A stretch of DNA of 64,000 nt from Pleodorina starrii (GCA_030267565.1 BRXU01000041.1:891501-955500); one strand, 5' to 3'. Numbered from the stretch's first letter, positions 1 to 12,114 are shown. Numbers and translations: made by a program. The notes: generated by a model not told the origin, from the letters alone.

Positions 1-2531
1 TGACCCCGCTGACCCCGCTACGGCCGGGCATCAATCTCGACATCCAGATCGACGGATCGGAGTTGCTGCTGTCGGGGGTGACCCTGGGCAAGGGGGCATT
101 CGGGCGCGTTGTGAGGGGGTCCTACCGCGGGGTTCACGTGGCGGTCAAGGTCATCGACCACGGACTGGGGCCGTCGCCGCACATTGCTGCGGTCAAGGCG
201 GCGGCGCCGCCGCCGCAACCGGCGCTGCCGGGCCCGGAAGCAGCAGCGGCTGTGGGCGGCAAACTTCCTGCCTCTCCTGCTGAAGGAGGTGAGTGAGTGA
301 GTGAGTTAGCTCTTGGTACTGTTTTTCGGTCACTGGCGCCACTGGGATCTATCGATAGCGCACTGCGCGCGCTTGCATGCACTCTTATAGCTCTCTTAGC
401 TAGCACCCAAGCAAGCAAGCAAAGCGATCCGGGTCCGGCAGCTGCAGAGGCAGAGGCAGAGGCAGAGGCAGAGGCAGAGGCAGAGGCAGAGGCAGAGGCA
501 GAGGCAGAGGCAGAGGCAGAGGCAGAGGCAGAGGCAGAGGCAGAGGCAGAGGCAGAGGCAGAGGCAGAGGCAGAGGCAGAGGCAGAGGCAGAGGCAGAGG
601 CAGAGGCAGAGGCAGAGGCAGAGGCAGAGGCAGAGGCAGAGGCAGAGGCAGGCAGACAGGGTCGGAACCACGCGCCGGCGCGGTCATGACCAGCCTTTCG
701 CTCGCTTGCTTGGTTGCTCGTCATGCATCGATCGTACTGCATGCATGCCGCGCTTTGCACTTTGCGCTTGCTGCATCCTTCACCTCATAGATCACGTCTG
801 TTCTAGCTGACGAGTAGTAGTTGCGGTCGAGAATAGATGGATGGATTGCTGCTGCAGGTGTCGTCGTCGCGCGGACGGCCCCGTTGGCGGCGGTCGATGA
901 GCAGACAGGGTCGGAACCACGCGCCGGCGCGGTCATGACCAGCCTTTCGCTCGCTTGCTTGGTTGCTCGTCATGCATCGATCGTACTGCATGCATGCCGC
1001 GCTTTGCACTTTGCGCTTGCTGCATCCTTCACCTCATAGATCACGTCTGTTCTAGCTGACGAGTAGTAGTTGCGGTCGAGAATAGATGGATGGATTGCTG
1101 CTGCAGGTGTCGTCGTCGCGCGGACGGCCCCGTTGGCGGCGGTCGATGAGCAGGCGGACGTCGTCATCAAGGCCGCCCTGTTGGGGTCGCAGCAGGCCGC
1201 AGATCCATCCCTGGAGGGACGAGCAATGGTGCCCGATCGCGACCTGCTGCCCGAAAGCGGGTACTGTACTGCTGCCGAGGAGATGACCGTCATGCCAGCT
1301 GCTGCTGCTGCTGCTGCTGCGGCGGCGGCGGCTGGGGCTGGGGCTGCGGCTGCGGCTGGGGCTGCGGCTGCGGCTGGGGCTGAGGCTGCGGCTGGGGCTG
1401 TTGCCGCCGGCATCGGTGGAGATACTTGCTGGACCACTGCAGCCACGGCGGCCCCCGCCAATGAGCCCAGCAGCACCTGTACCACCCCAACAGCCAGCGA
1501 GCCTGCCAGCAGCGCACGGCCGCATACGACTACAACGGTGCCGCTCAGCGTCGTCGCCACGGCGGGGGGCAGCGTCATGACGGGGACGACAGGGAGTAGT
1601 CAACCCAGCAGCGAAGGGCCGCGGCCGCCGCCGTCGCCTTCACCACCCGCGGAGGCGCAGGGGGCCGCTGCAGCAGCAGCTGCTGCTGCTGTTGGTGCAG
1701 CGGCCGAGGCGCCGGTTGCGGGCGCTGGCGATGGTGGTGGCGATGGCGATGGCGATGGTGGCGGTGGCGGCGGCGGGGTGTCCATGTCGCTGAATTCGGC
1801 GCTTGATGCCACTCTGAAGCAGGAGGTGGAGGTACTGGCGAGGTGCGTAGCTAGCTAGGTATATCGTGTGTGTATGTGCACGCAAGTGAGTGAGTGCCAA
1901 TCAAGGGTCCACTACTTCCGAACAGTGCGATGGGTGGCAGCTAGCAGGGGCTGGGGCGGACGGCGGCTCATGACGAGGTGTATGTACAAGCGACGGAGCC
2001 ATGTGTGGCATTAATCGGGGGATGTCCGTCCTTTGAATGGCCGGCGGCGGCGGGGAGTAGTTGCTTGGGTTTAAACGTCGACTGTCGTCCGCCGCCGCCA
2101 GCAGAGAGTGAGATGAGTAGACCCGATCATGTGCGTGGTTAGTTAGGTTCCCGTGTGCCCGGCAGCTCGAATAAAATGAAGTGTAACAGGTTCGGACCGA
2201 TTGGCTGACAGATAGACTACGTACCGTATATATACGGATACTGCTGACAGGTTGGAGCTACGGACCTATCTGCGGTATTGTAGCAGGCCTAGCTAGGTTA
2301 TATATTGAAACTAACCTACGCGCGCAGCTGGTCTGATGACACGCATGCGCGTGTCCCTTTTATAATCCCCAACCAACTAACCTCATCCACCTTCCTTCGC
2401 ACGGTCTCTCCCATTCCGCGCGCGGCGGCTGTACACGCACTCCATCTATCCCCAGGTGCCGCCACCCCAACATCGTCTGCTTGCTGGCGGCTTGCCTCAA
2501 GTAAGTAAGTGCCCAGCCACGTGGTGCCCGG

Positions 2532-2566
<35 letters not shown>

Positions 2567-5500
2567 TGCGCCGATCGGATGACTGTTGACACACACACGC
2601 ACACGCAAACATGCACGCATGCACACACGTACATACACACACATACACACACATACATGCGTGTATACACATACACACATTCAACAAGGGGCAAGACTGT
2701 ACTATGTTATTATTAATTAATGGCCGGCACTTCGTCGCTGTAATTACGGCATGCAAGGCAGCAGTACGTACGTACAAATGGCGCGCGTGTCTGTGCGTGT
2801 ATGCCTGTCAGCAGATAGATGCTCCTGCTGCGTGCGTGTGTGTCTGTATATATGCCTTGCGACGGAGTTATTGCCACCGCCGTCGTCGTCTGCGTGATAG
2901 GGTGCCAATTTTAGATAGCTAGTGTCGTACGTAATGGGGTGTGCTTGCCTGCGGCTGCCGTACAGGCCACCACGGCTGTGCCTGGTGATGGAGCTCATGG
3001 AGACCTCCCTGGACCGACTGCTGTACGGCGGTTCCGGAAAAAGACAGCAGGAGCTGGTGCTGCCGTTGGACACGGTACGTCTGTCCGTACGTCCGTATGT
3101 CCGTATGTCGGTATGTATGCATGTTGACTGCATCGGTTGGATCTATCTGCGCCTGCTGCTGTGCTACTGCTTCGTTCGTTGACCTCGCTCGCTATCACCA
3201 CACAACGCACTTCCACCTCCGCCTCCACCTCCATCCGCCGTCAACATTCTTTGTCCCTTCCCTCGGTTATGCTGTCGCGCGCGCGTGTGACTACTGCTGC
3301 GTGCTTACTGGTCTTTTGTACGCCTACCTATATATATGTGTGTGTATATATCCATCCTATGCACGCATGAGCTCGGTCACACTGATCAGTAATAAACGTG
3401 TATGCATGTTGACACGCGCGATAGATGGAGACGAACTCACATTTTTTGTCGGTGCCTCGTTGGGGTACGGCTGCCGCATACACCCACTTGTCGATCGGGT
3501 GTGCGAAATCCATGTGCCGAATAATTGATTGATTGGTTAGTTGACGATCGATCGACTTGGCGGCAGATAGATAGGTGGATGGATCGATCCATCCACGCAC
3601 AAATACCGGTAAATAAATTCAGATAACGTATTTCAGATTATTTTTATGGCGCTGCAGGTTTTGCACATTGCCCTGCAAATCGCATGTGGGTTGTCCTACC
3701 TCCACCCCACCATCGTACATCGAGGTGGGTGCAGTACATGCCGTACGCGCAAGGATTGGCGTGCTTCGTTGCTTGTCATCTCGCTCGCCTACGTGTGCGC
3801 CTTACGCTACCTGTATGTACGGTACAATACGTTTTACATGTGCGTGACTCACTAAACCTACCAAAGCCTGGAATGCTATTTCGAGCTCTTCTGACATACA
3901 TGGACTGTGTGGATTGCTTGCCCCATCCATATCTATCACTATTACTCTTTACGGCGTACTTGCTCCCACGCACGCTACCGAGTTCTCGCAGATCTCAAGC
4001 CTGGCAACGTTCTGATATCCCAAGTTCAATCTTCGCAGCCAGTCGTCAAGCTTGCGGTGAGCGAGCGAGCGAGCGAGGGGTGCGGCGATGCGCCACACAG
4101 TTAGCTATCTACGTATCTATCTGGCTATTGTATGTAGATAGATAGGATAAACTGTCCGGAGAGGCCCTCACGGCAGCGATCATACATGCACGTTGCTGCA
4201 CGCATGCGCCACTTCAACGCTCACATATCCATCGTTTGCCGCTCCTTACGTTCCTGCTTGCTTGCTTCTGCAGGACTTTGGCCTCTCCCGCCTCCGTGAC
4301 ACTGTCCTCATCACGCGACACCCGGAGGTTGGGACGGTGAGTTGATGCCAATGTGTGGATGAGTCAACCCATCGATCTCTTTCGTCCTTCCGTCGGTGCT
4401 GTGCTGGGCTAAGCTGGAAACTACGGTATTGCTTCGTTGGACGCTGTGTCCTTTGTATTGAACTGCCTTATTTATTATGGTACAGTCCCCTGCCTCCGTC
4501 CCTTGATAACCGTAACAAGCCCTACACCCCCCACGCGCGCAACACTCATGCATGCATGCAGGCCCCCTACATCGCTCCGGAGGCATTCGACGTGAACAAC
4601 AACCGCATCACCGACCGAGTGGTACGACCGCTTGCTTGCTGGCCTGCATGCATGCATACTTGCTTGCTTGCTTGCATACTTGCCTTTTGACCGCCCTGAC
4701 TGGTATTCATTTGGCCGCCCCTGCCTGACTGCCGCCCTGCCTGACTGCCTGCCGAGCGACCAACAGTTAGTGCGTGCACGACCCATGGGTCCATACTCGT
4801 TGGATGTACCGGTATGGAGCTGGTCGTACGGAAATAAACACACCGGTTTGGCCGTGGCTAGCTGAGGTATTTTCGACGGCTGTGTCTGCCTTATTACCGC
4901 CGCGCGCTTGCGGCCTTTCCCTGTGTTCATTCCTCTCCGTCGTCCCTGCGTGCCTGGCTTGGGTCGATCACGCATCGCACTTCAGGATGTGTACGCCCTG
5001 GGCGTGTTGCTCTGGGAGATGCTGGCTGGCCGGCGGCCCTGGGCGGGATACAACATGGTGGTCATCGCGCTGGCTGTGTCCATGCACAACAAGCGACCCC
5101 CCCTGGAGGCTCTGACGCCGGAGCGCTGCCCGACCAAGCTGAGGTCGCTCATCATGTCGTGCTGGGAGCAGGACCCGGCGCGGCGGCCGGCGGCGGCGGA
5201 TGTGGCCAAGACACTGACGCTCATCCAACAGCAGCTGCTGCAGGTGGGTGCGTGAGCGCGTACCGACGGCGGTTTGCTACACATACAACGCACGAAATTA
5301 ATGCAAAGGCAGATCGCGGCTGTAATCGACAGATTTATACACACAAATTAAAGGGTTGCTTGTTACGCCAATTCGGTTTATTACTATTGCTGCTAGCAAC
5401 AACAACCGCCGCCCCGTAGCGCTGCTGGCCCGGCTGGGCCCGGTATGCCCGCCCGAAGCTCTCGCTTGCCTGCGCATTTTTTTCTTATCCGGAGAAGATG

Positions 5501-6064
5501 TATCATTTCCTGCAAGTATGATACTTGCAGCAGAGCGTGCCGGATAGATCAGGACTATCTGATAGGTAAGTTATCATAACGAAGCACGTCCGCAAGTCGG
5601 TACGCCCCAATCTATCGAAACCTCGCTTCCTGTTCCTTCGCATGCATGCTTTCTATCTATCTGCTAATTTCGAACGCGTGTGTACGTATTTATGTTTGAT
5701 TATTGCTACACTTATTGATTGTTATTGATCGCCTGCTGTATATATGTGGATGGCCTTCCGAATTCGGCAGCAGGCGACGTCGCAGCAGACCGCTGGCAGC
5801 AGTACCAACGGGAACACCGGCGGTACAGCAGAACAGCAGCGACTTCTGACGGCGCAGCAGTCGACGCAATCCCTCGCCGGATTGTCTGCTGGGCACCTGC
5901 TGCGGCGACAGCAAACGGCGGAGGACCAACAGCAAGCACCCCACCAACCGCCGCCGCGCGAACACCACCACCACCACCAAGGACAAGAACAGAGGCCGAG
6001 CCCACACCAGCAGGGCGCGGGGCAGCAGGGCGCGGGGCAGCAACAGCACCGGCCGGTGTCTTGA
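1..6064 (+). CDS. Protein kinase, TKL/Ser-Thr type, 5'-truncated, ten exons
   Basis: A protein kinase that phosphorylates Ser/Thr (possibly Tyr) on unknown substrates. Exons, all GT-AG with matching phases: <1-288, 1107-1842, 2456-2500, 2966-3074, 3658-3724, 3992-4056, 4274-4336, 4562-4621, 4986-5243, 5771-6064 (about 660 residues in the window). All core subdomains are visible: Gly loop GKGAFGRV (87-110), VAVK lysine (147-149), RHPNIV (exon 3), hinge LVMELME, HRD with the Asp codon split by intron 5, DLKPGN, DFG (4274-4282), APE (4574-4582), [12 protein letters not shown] and WEQDPARRP. The catalytic residues look intact. Exon 2 inserts roughly 230 low-complexity residues (poly-Ala, Gly/Asp) between the lysine and helix C. 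The N-terminus lies outside the window. The last exon encodes a Gln/His/Gly-rich tail and is tentative; if intron 9 is retained the protein stops at 5253-5255, and a TGTAA follows at 5321. The TKL assignment is from overall motif style and is moderately sure. Confidence 0.85.
444..650. repeat. (GCAGAG)n hexanucleotide microsatellite
   Basis: About 34 near-perfect hexamer units in kinase intron 1. The array abuts the 249-bp tandem duplication that follows. Confidence 0.95.
652..1149. repeat. Two-copy 249-bp tandem duplication spanning an intron-exon boundary
   Basis: Positions 652-900 and 901-1149 read as identical. The unit holds the end of kinase intron 1, a CTGCAG acceptor and the first 43 bases of exon 2. 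The copy at 858-900 is therefore a second acceptor plus exon start that runs in frame into intron sequence. The model uses the downstream acceptor (exon start 1107), because only that copy continues into the long open exon 2. Confidence 0.95.
2530..2680. repeat. (GGCA)n followed by CA-rich (ACACATAC-like) microsatellite
   Basis: GGCA units at about 2530-2566, then imperfect ACACAC/ACATAC repeats from about 2590 to 2680. Both lie in kinase intron 3 (2501-2965). Confidence 0.85.
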
Positions 6065-6672
6065 GCTCTGCAGCAGCACGTGCACGTGCCTCAACCGCCG
6101 GACGCCGGGTTCGCAGCGCTGACGAGCAGCAGCATGCTGGGGGAGGCGGAGGCACTCGACCCCAGCCGCCGGCCGCGGGGGCAGCAGCAGCAACAGCAGC
6201 GAATCCACGAGGCTGGAGACGACGAGCAGAACGACGGCGGCGGCGGCGGCGGCGGCGCGGACCCAGATCGCAGCATCTGGGGGGCCGGCTGCTAGTAGTG
6301 GCGTGAAGATGTGGCATGGAGGTCGGTCGAGCAATAAGTTGCTTGTTTATTTCCGTCGGCGAAGAATGAATTTATTTGGTTCTTGCATCCGTCCTGCCAC
6401 GCACACCGCGCGCGCGGGCCCATCCAGCAGCGTGTTTCTGGATGGGAGCACTTTCTTGACGGACGTCTGGAGGAGTGCGTGCTAGGTCCGTGCGTCGTCG
6501 GTCCCTGATGGATGGTTTATTGCTTGCGCATAATTGCATGGCTGCTGGCGGCCACCTCATGAATAACTGCGGTTTCGTCATCACATGCACGTTTCATTGC
6601 TCGCTCGTTGAAATTCATTGTTGCAGCGTTTTCGCTCAATTGGCTCTACTACCATACGTGGGCGGCTAGCTA
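6065..6672. other. Probable 3' flank of the kinase gene
   Basis: After the TGA at 6062-6064 the same frame stays open for 76 more codons to a TAG at 6293-6295 (Gln, Asp and Gly rich), so the true 3' end could lie further on. I see no clear gene from 6300 to the retrotransposon insertion site and no convincing TGTAA polyadenylation motif here. Confidence 0.4.
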
Positions 6673-6677
6673 GCTAG
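6673..6677. repeat. Target site duplication, left (GCTAG)
   Basis: The five bases GCTAG directly before the 5' LTR match the five directly after the 3' LTR at 12497-12501. This is the usual length for Ty3/gypsy integrase. Confidence 0.9.
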
Positions 6678-7058
6678 TGTTGTATCACGCATCTGGCGTG
6701 TTCTGGACTTAGGAATATTCTGCTGAATTCCTATACATCTGTCTGTTACCTCTCTGTCACTACCTGTCAACTGAATACGTCCCGTCTGACTGGGTTCGTA
6801 ATCGGTTATCTGCTGGGTCTGTAACGCTGTGTTACAGACGGGAACTGTATCTGCTGTATACAGTTGAGGACGACTGGTCCTTGGCAGCTGTTCTGTCTGT
6901 TCCGATTGGAGTTACTCTGGAGCTAACGGCTGCGGTTCGGGTCTCTGTGACCGCCGTACGCTACAACCGCTCACCTCGTGCTCTTAAGCACTCTGCATTT
7001 CTCTAATCGGCGGTTCTGACTGCCCCCATGCAGTTGGACATTTCTAAAGCTTACAACA
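6678..7058 (+). repeat. 5' LTR
   Basis: 381 bp, starting TGTTGTA and ending TACAACA (a 7-bp inverted terminal repeat). Same length as the 3' LTR, with one substitution by eye. It should carry the element promoter; I could not place a TATA box with confidence. Confidence 0.97.
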
Positions 7059-7061
7059 AGT

Positions 7062-7078
7062 TGGTATCGAGACGGGCA
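7062..7078 (+). promoter_or_regulatory. Primer-binding site
   Basis: TGGTATCGAGACGGGC begins three bases after the 5' LTR. It resembles the TGGTATCAGAGC site complementary to initiator Met-tRNA in many plant LTR elements. The tRNA identity is inferred. Confidence 0.65.
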
Positions 7079-7119
7079 CTGGCCCTTACCGCTGTTCACA
7101 TCTTGACAACATCGCGACA

Positions 7120-7938
7120 ATGAGCGAACTAGTCTTCGGTTCCGTAGACGACGCTATGGTCGTTGACCTTCTGCGGGCGGCTGCTGAAGAGCAACCCACT
7201 GTCCCTGGGCCGTCTAAGACCACTGTCGACCAGGAGGTCCAGACTGCACCACTCGACCCAGAGACCCTGCTGGACTTCGTCTCTGACGAGGTCGTGGTCG
7301 CTCGAGCGGCTACTTGCTTGGGTCGCATCGTGGCCGCCACCGCAACTGCTGCTGCTGGGGCCCACGTCGCTGCTGAGACCCACGTGAACAACGCTGCTGT
7401 TCGCGAGAACGCTGCTGCTGCGACTCGCGTTCACTCTGCTGCTGCTGCTGCAATCCGGGCTGACGCTGCTGCTGGCGTCGCGCCCATGGCCACCGACACT
7501 GACGAGGAGGTCGAAGAGGAGGACGCTGCCGCCAAGCGTCGCCGCGTCGACGGTGCTGCTGGGCCGTCTTCCGCTGCTGGGACGCCGACTGCTGCCGCGG
7601 CGCGCCCGTCTTCGGACTTCCAGGAGGTCCGCCGCAAAAAGTCCGCTTCTCGGCGCGCTTCCCTCGCTGCTGCCGCCGCCACGCCGCCGCCCCCGCCACC
7701 GACTGGTTCGAGGACCAAGTTCGGTTGCAGGATGTCGATTTACCTCTGGCGCAAGGAGCACAACCGCTGCCTGGCCTGCGGCGAGCCTGACCACGGTGTC
7801 TCTGAGTGCACCAACCCGGCCTGGCTGCGCCGCAAGGCTGAGAATGACGCTGCTGCTGCTGCTGCTGCTGCTGCGGGGGGTAGCGGGGACGGCAAGGCCA
7901 AGGGCAAATGCGGGAACAACCGGGGCAAGGGGAACTGA
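7120..7938 (+). CDS. gag: Retrotransposon Gag with CCHC zinc knuckle
   Basis: Structural nucleocapsid-type protein of 272 residues that packages element RNA in the particle. The ATG at 7120 is the first after the primer-binding site. The protein is Ala-rich with an acidic patch (EEVEEEDA) and a basic stretch near the middle. A C-X2-C-X4-H-X4-C knuckle (CLACGEPDHGVSEC, 7768-7809) binds nucleic acid, and a Gly/Lys-rich tail follows. No classical capsid domain is obvious by eye. It ends at TGA 7936-7938, and the same frame continues without a stop into pol. Confidence 0.9.
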   Translation: MSELVFGSVDDAMVVDLLRAAAEEQPTVPGPSKTTVDQEVQTAPLDPETLLDFVSDEVVVARAATCLGRIVAATATAAAGAHVAAETHVNNAAVRENAAAATRVHSAAAAAIRADAAAGVAPMATDTDEEVEEEDAAAKRRRVDGAAGPSSAAGTPTAAAARPSSDFQEVRRKKSASRRASLAAAAATPPPPPPTGSRTKFGCRMSIYLWRKEHNRCLACGEPDHGVSECTNPAWLRRKAENDAAAAAAAAAGGSGDGKAKGKCGNNRGKGN

Positions 7939-7978
7939 CGGGCTGCCCAGGCTGGTTCTGAGGGACTGCCTCCTGGGT
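7936..7978 (+). promoter_or_regulatory. Candidate stop-codon readthrough signal between gag and pol
   Basis: The gag terminator is TGA followed by CGG, a context known to promote readthrough in several plant RNA viruses. Six bases later GCCCAGG (7945-7951) can pair with CCTGGGT (7972-7978), one pair being G-U, giving a 7-bp stem with a 20-base loop. The frame before and after the stop is the same. Function is inferred. Confidence 0.6.
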
Positions 7979-10900
7979 CTGCTGCTGCTGCCGCCGCGCC
8001 GGAACTCTGTCGTTTCCGTGCCGCGCGCGCTGTGACGCCTGCTGTGTTGGCTGAGCTGGAAGGACTGCTGGGACGTTGCATCTCTTTTGACGCGCGCACT
8101 GTGCGTGCCGGCTTTGGAGAGGCGCGCGAGCTGTGTAATCTGTTCGCGCCGTGCAATCGTTCTTTGTCTTCGGCCCAACTGGGTGGTCACACTGTTCTGT
8201 TTGTCCCCTCTTCACTGCGCGCGCTGCAGCTTCAGCTAGCCCACTACCGTGCTTGCAAGCGTCAGCGCCCTGATACAGCTGCTTGCATTTTGTTGCCTTC
8301 GTACCTTGAGCGTAAAGCAGCTGACCTTCTCCCTGGACTTCGCAAGGTTCACCGGTTCGGTCTTGGTAGTCAGCTGTTCAACGGGCTTGACCTCAGCGGT
8401 TCTCCCGTACTTCTACCGCCGTTGCCGTACTCTGTCGACGTCTGGTATGACGCGCCGTCTGCAGCTCCGGCGATCGCCAGCATCCCTTTCCTGTCTTCTC
8501 TTTCCCTTCCAGTCCTTTCTTCCATTTCAGGCGATCATCTTCCGCTGGTTCAGCTGACTTCGGCTGGTCTGCCTCTCAAGGCGCTGGTCGATTCCGGCGC
8601 AAGTCATGATTTCGTCTCTGAGTCTGTGGTACGCCAACTGGGAGTGCCGTTGCAAGACAGCACTTGGTCTCATGTCACCCTTGCTGATGGGGGGCGCAAC
8701 CGCATTCTAGGGGAGGTGTCGTTGCGCGTCGTGCTCGGCTCGCTACACGTCACGCTGAAACCCTACGTTCTTGCTGAACTTACTGATGCGGCACCGTTCA
8801 TTCTGGGTTCGGGTACCATGTCGCAACACGCTGCCTTGTTGGATTACGGCAAGCGTGCCTTGTTTCTGCGGCACGGGGTGCGGCAGTACAAAGTGCCGCT
8901 GCTTGACTCGCCTGCGCCTACTGCCGCCGCGGCACCTTCTGTGAATTTTGCTGTTGCTGCGCTTTGTCAGCGTGCCGAACCTGAGCCTATAGGGCGCAAG
9001 GCCGCTGCGCGTTTGCTTCGCAAAGGTGCCCATGCTGTGCTTGTTCAGCCCAAGCTGCGCCTCAACGCCGCAGTTGACCCTTCTACTGAACAAGACCCTG
9101 CAGTCGCTGCTCTGTTGGAAGAGTACGCAGATCTTTTCCGTGATATCCCTGGTCTGCCGCCCATGCGTCCTGTCGACCACACCATCCCGCTGGAACCTGG
9201 CGCGCAACCTGTCTCGCGTCCTATGTACCGGCTGAGTCCGCTGGAGTTGGACGAGGTTAAACGGCAAGTGACTGATCTGCTGGCTAAGGGTATGATTCGC
9301 CCTAGTACCTCGCCCTACTCTGCGCCTATCCTGTTTGTGGGCAAAAAGGATGGTGGTCTCCGCATGTGCATTGACTATCGGGGACTGAATGCTGTTACTG
9401 TTAAGAACAAGTATCCGCTGCCGCGCGTTGATGACCTGCTGGATAAACTGCGCGGCGCTGCGTACTTTAGTTCTATTGATCTGCAACAGGGCTACAATCA
9501 AATTCGCATTGCTGATTGTGATATTGCGAAAACTGCTTTCCGTACGCCCTTCGGCCATTACGAATACACCGTACTGAGCTTTGGTCTGGTTAACGCACCT
9601 GCTACGTTTCAAGCTGTTATGAACCGTATTTTCAGGCCTTTTCTGGATAAGTTCGTTGTGTGCTACTTGGACGACATTCTGATCTACTCCCGCACCCGCG
9701 AGGAGCACCTGCAGCACCTTCGTTCTGTCTTTGAGGTTCTTCGGCGCGAGCAGCTGTACGCGAAGAAGTCTAAGTGCCACTGGGTACAACCTCAGGTGGA
9801 GTATCTGGGGCATATCGTTTCTGCTGACGGTATTCGCATGGACCCGCGCAAATCTGCTGCGGTCCGCAACTGGCCCGCTCCCGCGAATCTGCAGGAACTG
9901 CGTAAAGTTTTGGGGCTGACCAACTACTTTCGCAAGTTCATTTCGCGTTACTCCATTACTGCTGCGCCGCTGACCAACCTGACTCGTAAGGGTGCTTTCT
10001 CATCTGCTGACGCCTGGACTCCTGAATGTCAGAAGGCTTTTGATGAGCTTAAGCGTGCTGTTGCTGACGATGTCATGCTGCGGTTTCCTGACCCGTCCCT
10101 GTCGTACCGTGTCGAAGTTATCACTGACGCTTCCCTGTACGGCACTGGCGCTGTTCTGCTGCAAGAGGGTCGCCCTGTCGCCTTCACCAGCAAGAAGCTG
10201 TCCGGCGCTGAGACCCGCTACACCACTGGGGAACAGGAACTGCTTGCTGTTCTGCACGCTCTGAAAGAGTGGCGCTGCTACCTTGAAGGCCGCCATTTCA
10301 CTCTTAAGACTGACCATAAGCCCCTTACGTTCCTGCAAGGCGTGCCGACCCTGAACCGGCGCCAGGCGCGCTGGCTTGAGTATATGTCGCGTTTCGACTA
10401 TACTTGGGAGTATCTGTCCGGCTCACTTAACGTTGCCGACGCTCTCAGTCGCCACCCTTCTCTGCACGCCGCCATTCTGTCTGTTGTCACGCGTAGTCAA
10501 GCTCGGCAGGTGGCTTTCAATCCGTCCGCCGCGCCCGCGCCCGCCGCGCCCGCCGCGCCTGCGCCCGCCGCGCCTGTGCCTGCGCCTGCGCCGGACCCTG
10601 AGCCTCTTACGATCCCTGCCCTCGCTACGCGCCTGAAGGATGCCACTGCTGCTGATCCCTACTTCCTGACCCCCCGTAACGTCGCTGACCTGACCCTGTC
10701 CAACGGCCTGTGGGTCCGCTCCCGTCACGGCGTTCGACAGATCGTAGTGCCCAACGACGCCGACCTGCGGCGTACTATCCTGCGGCATTACCACGACGGG
10801 GCTCTTGCTGGGCATCCTGGCGGTACTCGCCTGTGCGAGTTGGTCTCCCGTACCTTCTGGTGGCCTCGGCTGGCCCGAGATGCGAAAGACTACGTGCTGT

Positions 10901-12114
10901 CGTGCGATCTGTGCCAGCGTAACAAACCACAGTCCGGTAAGACCCCCGGGCAGCTGCAAGCGTTGCCGATTCCGGCCAACCCCTGGGACAGTGTCTCTTT
11001 GGACTTTGTGGTCTCGCTCCCCACAACTGAAGGGGGATACGACGCTATCGCGGTTTTTGTTGACCGACTGACTAAGATGGCGCACCTGGCTCCCACGACC
11101 ACTGCCTGTACTGCTGAACATGCCGCACGCCTGTTTTTCGATAACGTAGTGCGCTTGCATGGCGTTCCCAAGGATATTGTATCCGACCGTGACACTAGAT
11201 TCACGAGTAAGTTTTGGGGCGCGCTGTCTGATCTGCTGGGTGTCAAGTTACGCATGTCCACGGCTTATCATCCTCAAACTGACGGGCAAACTGAGCGGAC
11301 GAACCGCACCCTGGGGGATATGCTGCGTAACTATGCGGGCCAAGAGCCTACTGCTTGGGATACCCATCTGTCTGCCGCTGAGTTCGCACTGAACAATGCT
11401 GTGAATCGTAGCACGGGACGGAGCCCCTTCTTTCTGAACTACGGTTTCCACCCTGCGTTGCCCATCTGGCGCGAACTTGACGTGAACGTCCCTGCCGCTA
11501 AGCATTTCGCCCAGTCCTTTGTGACCCGGCTGACAGAAGCGAAAGCGAGCTTGGAAGCGGCGCAACAACGGGCTGCTGAATACTACAACCGCAACAAGAA
11601 GGACGTATCCTTCGCGTCTGAGCAGCTGGTGATGCTCAGCACGAAGAACCTTCGCAAGCTGGCGAAGGGTCCTCGTAAGCTGCTACCGCGGTGGGTTGGT
11701 CCGTTTCCTGTCGTGCGCATGGTTGGTCAGAATGCTGCTGAGCTTCGCCTACCGTCTGATATGCGCGTCCACCCGACGTTCCACGTGTCCCTTCTGCGAC
11801 CGTACCGGTCACGGGCAGCCGACGCGGAGCCTGTGTCGATTGTGGATCCTGAGCCTGAACCTGTTGCCTGGCTGTCTGAAACGAAACCTCTCTGGTCCGT
11901 TGAGCGCGTGCTGGACTACCGTTGCCGCCGCGTCCGGTCTGGGAAATCGTTTCGCAATGTGCACGAATGGCTGGTCAAATGGGCTGGCTACTCGTCTGAG
12001 CATAACAGCTGGGAACCTGCGAAACACTTTACCCCTGATCTGAAGCCTGAACTTGAGGCTGTGCGCCTCCAAGCTAAGCGTGCAGCAGGGACGCTGCCGC
12101 CTGAAGGGGGATAG
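7939..12114 (+). CDS. pol: Retrotransposon Pol: protease, RT, RNase H, integrase, chromodomain
   Basis: Polyprotein that copies element RNA to DNA and integrates it. The frame is open from directly after the gag TGA to TAG 12112-12114, and the first in-frame ATG (8818) lies beyond the protease, so it is probably made as Gag-Pol by readthrough. Domains in order: aspartic protease with DSGA (8590-8601); RT with YLDD (9664-9675); RNase H with TDAS (Asp at 10126), Glu in GEQELLAV and TDHKPL; integrase with an HHCC zinc finger and a D-D-35-E triad at 11002, 11185 and 11293; chromodomain from about 11890 ([17 protein letters not shown]). The chromodomain is known in this family to guide integration towards marked chromatin. 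No frameshift or missing catalytic residue was seen. Confidence 0.96.
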   Translation, partial: RAAQAGSEGLPPGSAAAAAAPELCRFRAARAVTPAVLAELEGLLGRCISFDARTVRAGFGEARELCNLFAPCNRSLSSAQLGGHTVLFVPSSLRALQLQLAHYRACKRQRPDTAACILLPSYLERKAADLLPGLRKVHRFGLGSQLFNGLDLSGSPVLLPPLPYSVDVWYDAPSAAPAIASIPFLSSLSLPVLSSISGDHLPLVQLTSAGLPLKALVDSGASHDFVSESVVRQLGVPLQDSTWSHVTLADGGRNRILGEVSLRVVLGSLHVTLKPYVLAELTDAAPFILGSGTMSQHAALLDYGKRALFLRHGVRQYKVPLLDSPAPTAAAAPSVNFAVAALCQRAEPEPIGRKAAARLLRKGAHAVLVQPKLRLNAAVDPSTEQDPAVAALLEEYADLFRDIPGLPPMRPVDHTIPLEPGAQPVSRPMYRLSPLELDEVKRQVTDLLAKGMIRPSTSPYSAPILFVGKKDGGLRMCIDYRGLNAVTVKNKYPLPRVDDLLDKLRGAAYFSSIDLQQGYNQIRIADCDIAKTAFRTPFGHYEYTVLSFGLVNAPATFQAVMNRIFRPFLDKFVVCYLDDILIYSRTREEHLQHLRSVFEVLRREQLYAKKSKCHWVQPQVEYLGHIVSADGIRMDPRKSAAVRNWPAPANLQELRKVLGLTNYFRKFISRYSITAAPLTNLTRKGAFSSADAWTPECQKAFDELKRAVADDVMLRFPDPSLSYRVEVITDASLYGTGAVLLQEGRPVAFTSKKLSGAETRYTTGEQELLAVLHALKEWRCYLEGRHFTLKTDHKPLTFLQGVPTLNRRQARWLEYMSRFDYTWEYLSGSLNVADALSRHPSLHAAILSVVTRSQARQVAFNPSAAPAPAAPAAPAPAAPVPAPAPDPEPLTIPALATRLKDATAADPYFLTPRNVADLTLSNGLWVRSRHGVRQIVVPNDADLRRTILRHYHDGALAGHPGGTRLCELVSRTFWWPRLARDAKDYVLSCDLCQRNKPQSGKTPGQLQALPIPANPWDSVSLDFVVSLPTTEGGYDAIAVFVDRLTKMAHLAPTTTACTAEHAARLFFDNVVRLHGVPKDIVSDRDTRFTSKFWGALSDLLGVKLRMSTAYHPQTDGQTERTNRTLGDMLRNYAGQEPTAWDTHLSAAEFALNNAVNRSTGRSPFFLNYGFHPALPIWRELDVNVPAAKHFAQSFVTRLTEAKASLEAAQQRAAEYYNRNKKDVSFASEQLVMLSTKNLRKLAKGPRKLLPRWVGPFPVVRMVGQNAAELRLPSDMRVHPTFHVSLLRPYRSRAADAEPVSIVDPEPEPVAWLSETKPLWSVERVLDYRCRRVRSGKSFRNVHEWLVKWAGYSSEHNSWEPAKHFTPDLKPELEAVRLQAKRAAGTLPPEGG

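Noticed and set aside
7129..8215. Long minus-strand open frames across gag
   Set aside because: Shadows of GC-rich, Ala-rich coding sequence; no motif, and the plus strand has gag with its zinc knuckle.
8032..12114. Pol as a separate gene starting at a GTG (8032)
   Set aside because: The frame is continuous with gag apart from one TGA, and no in-frame ATG precedes the protease. Readthrough explains the layout better.
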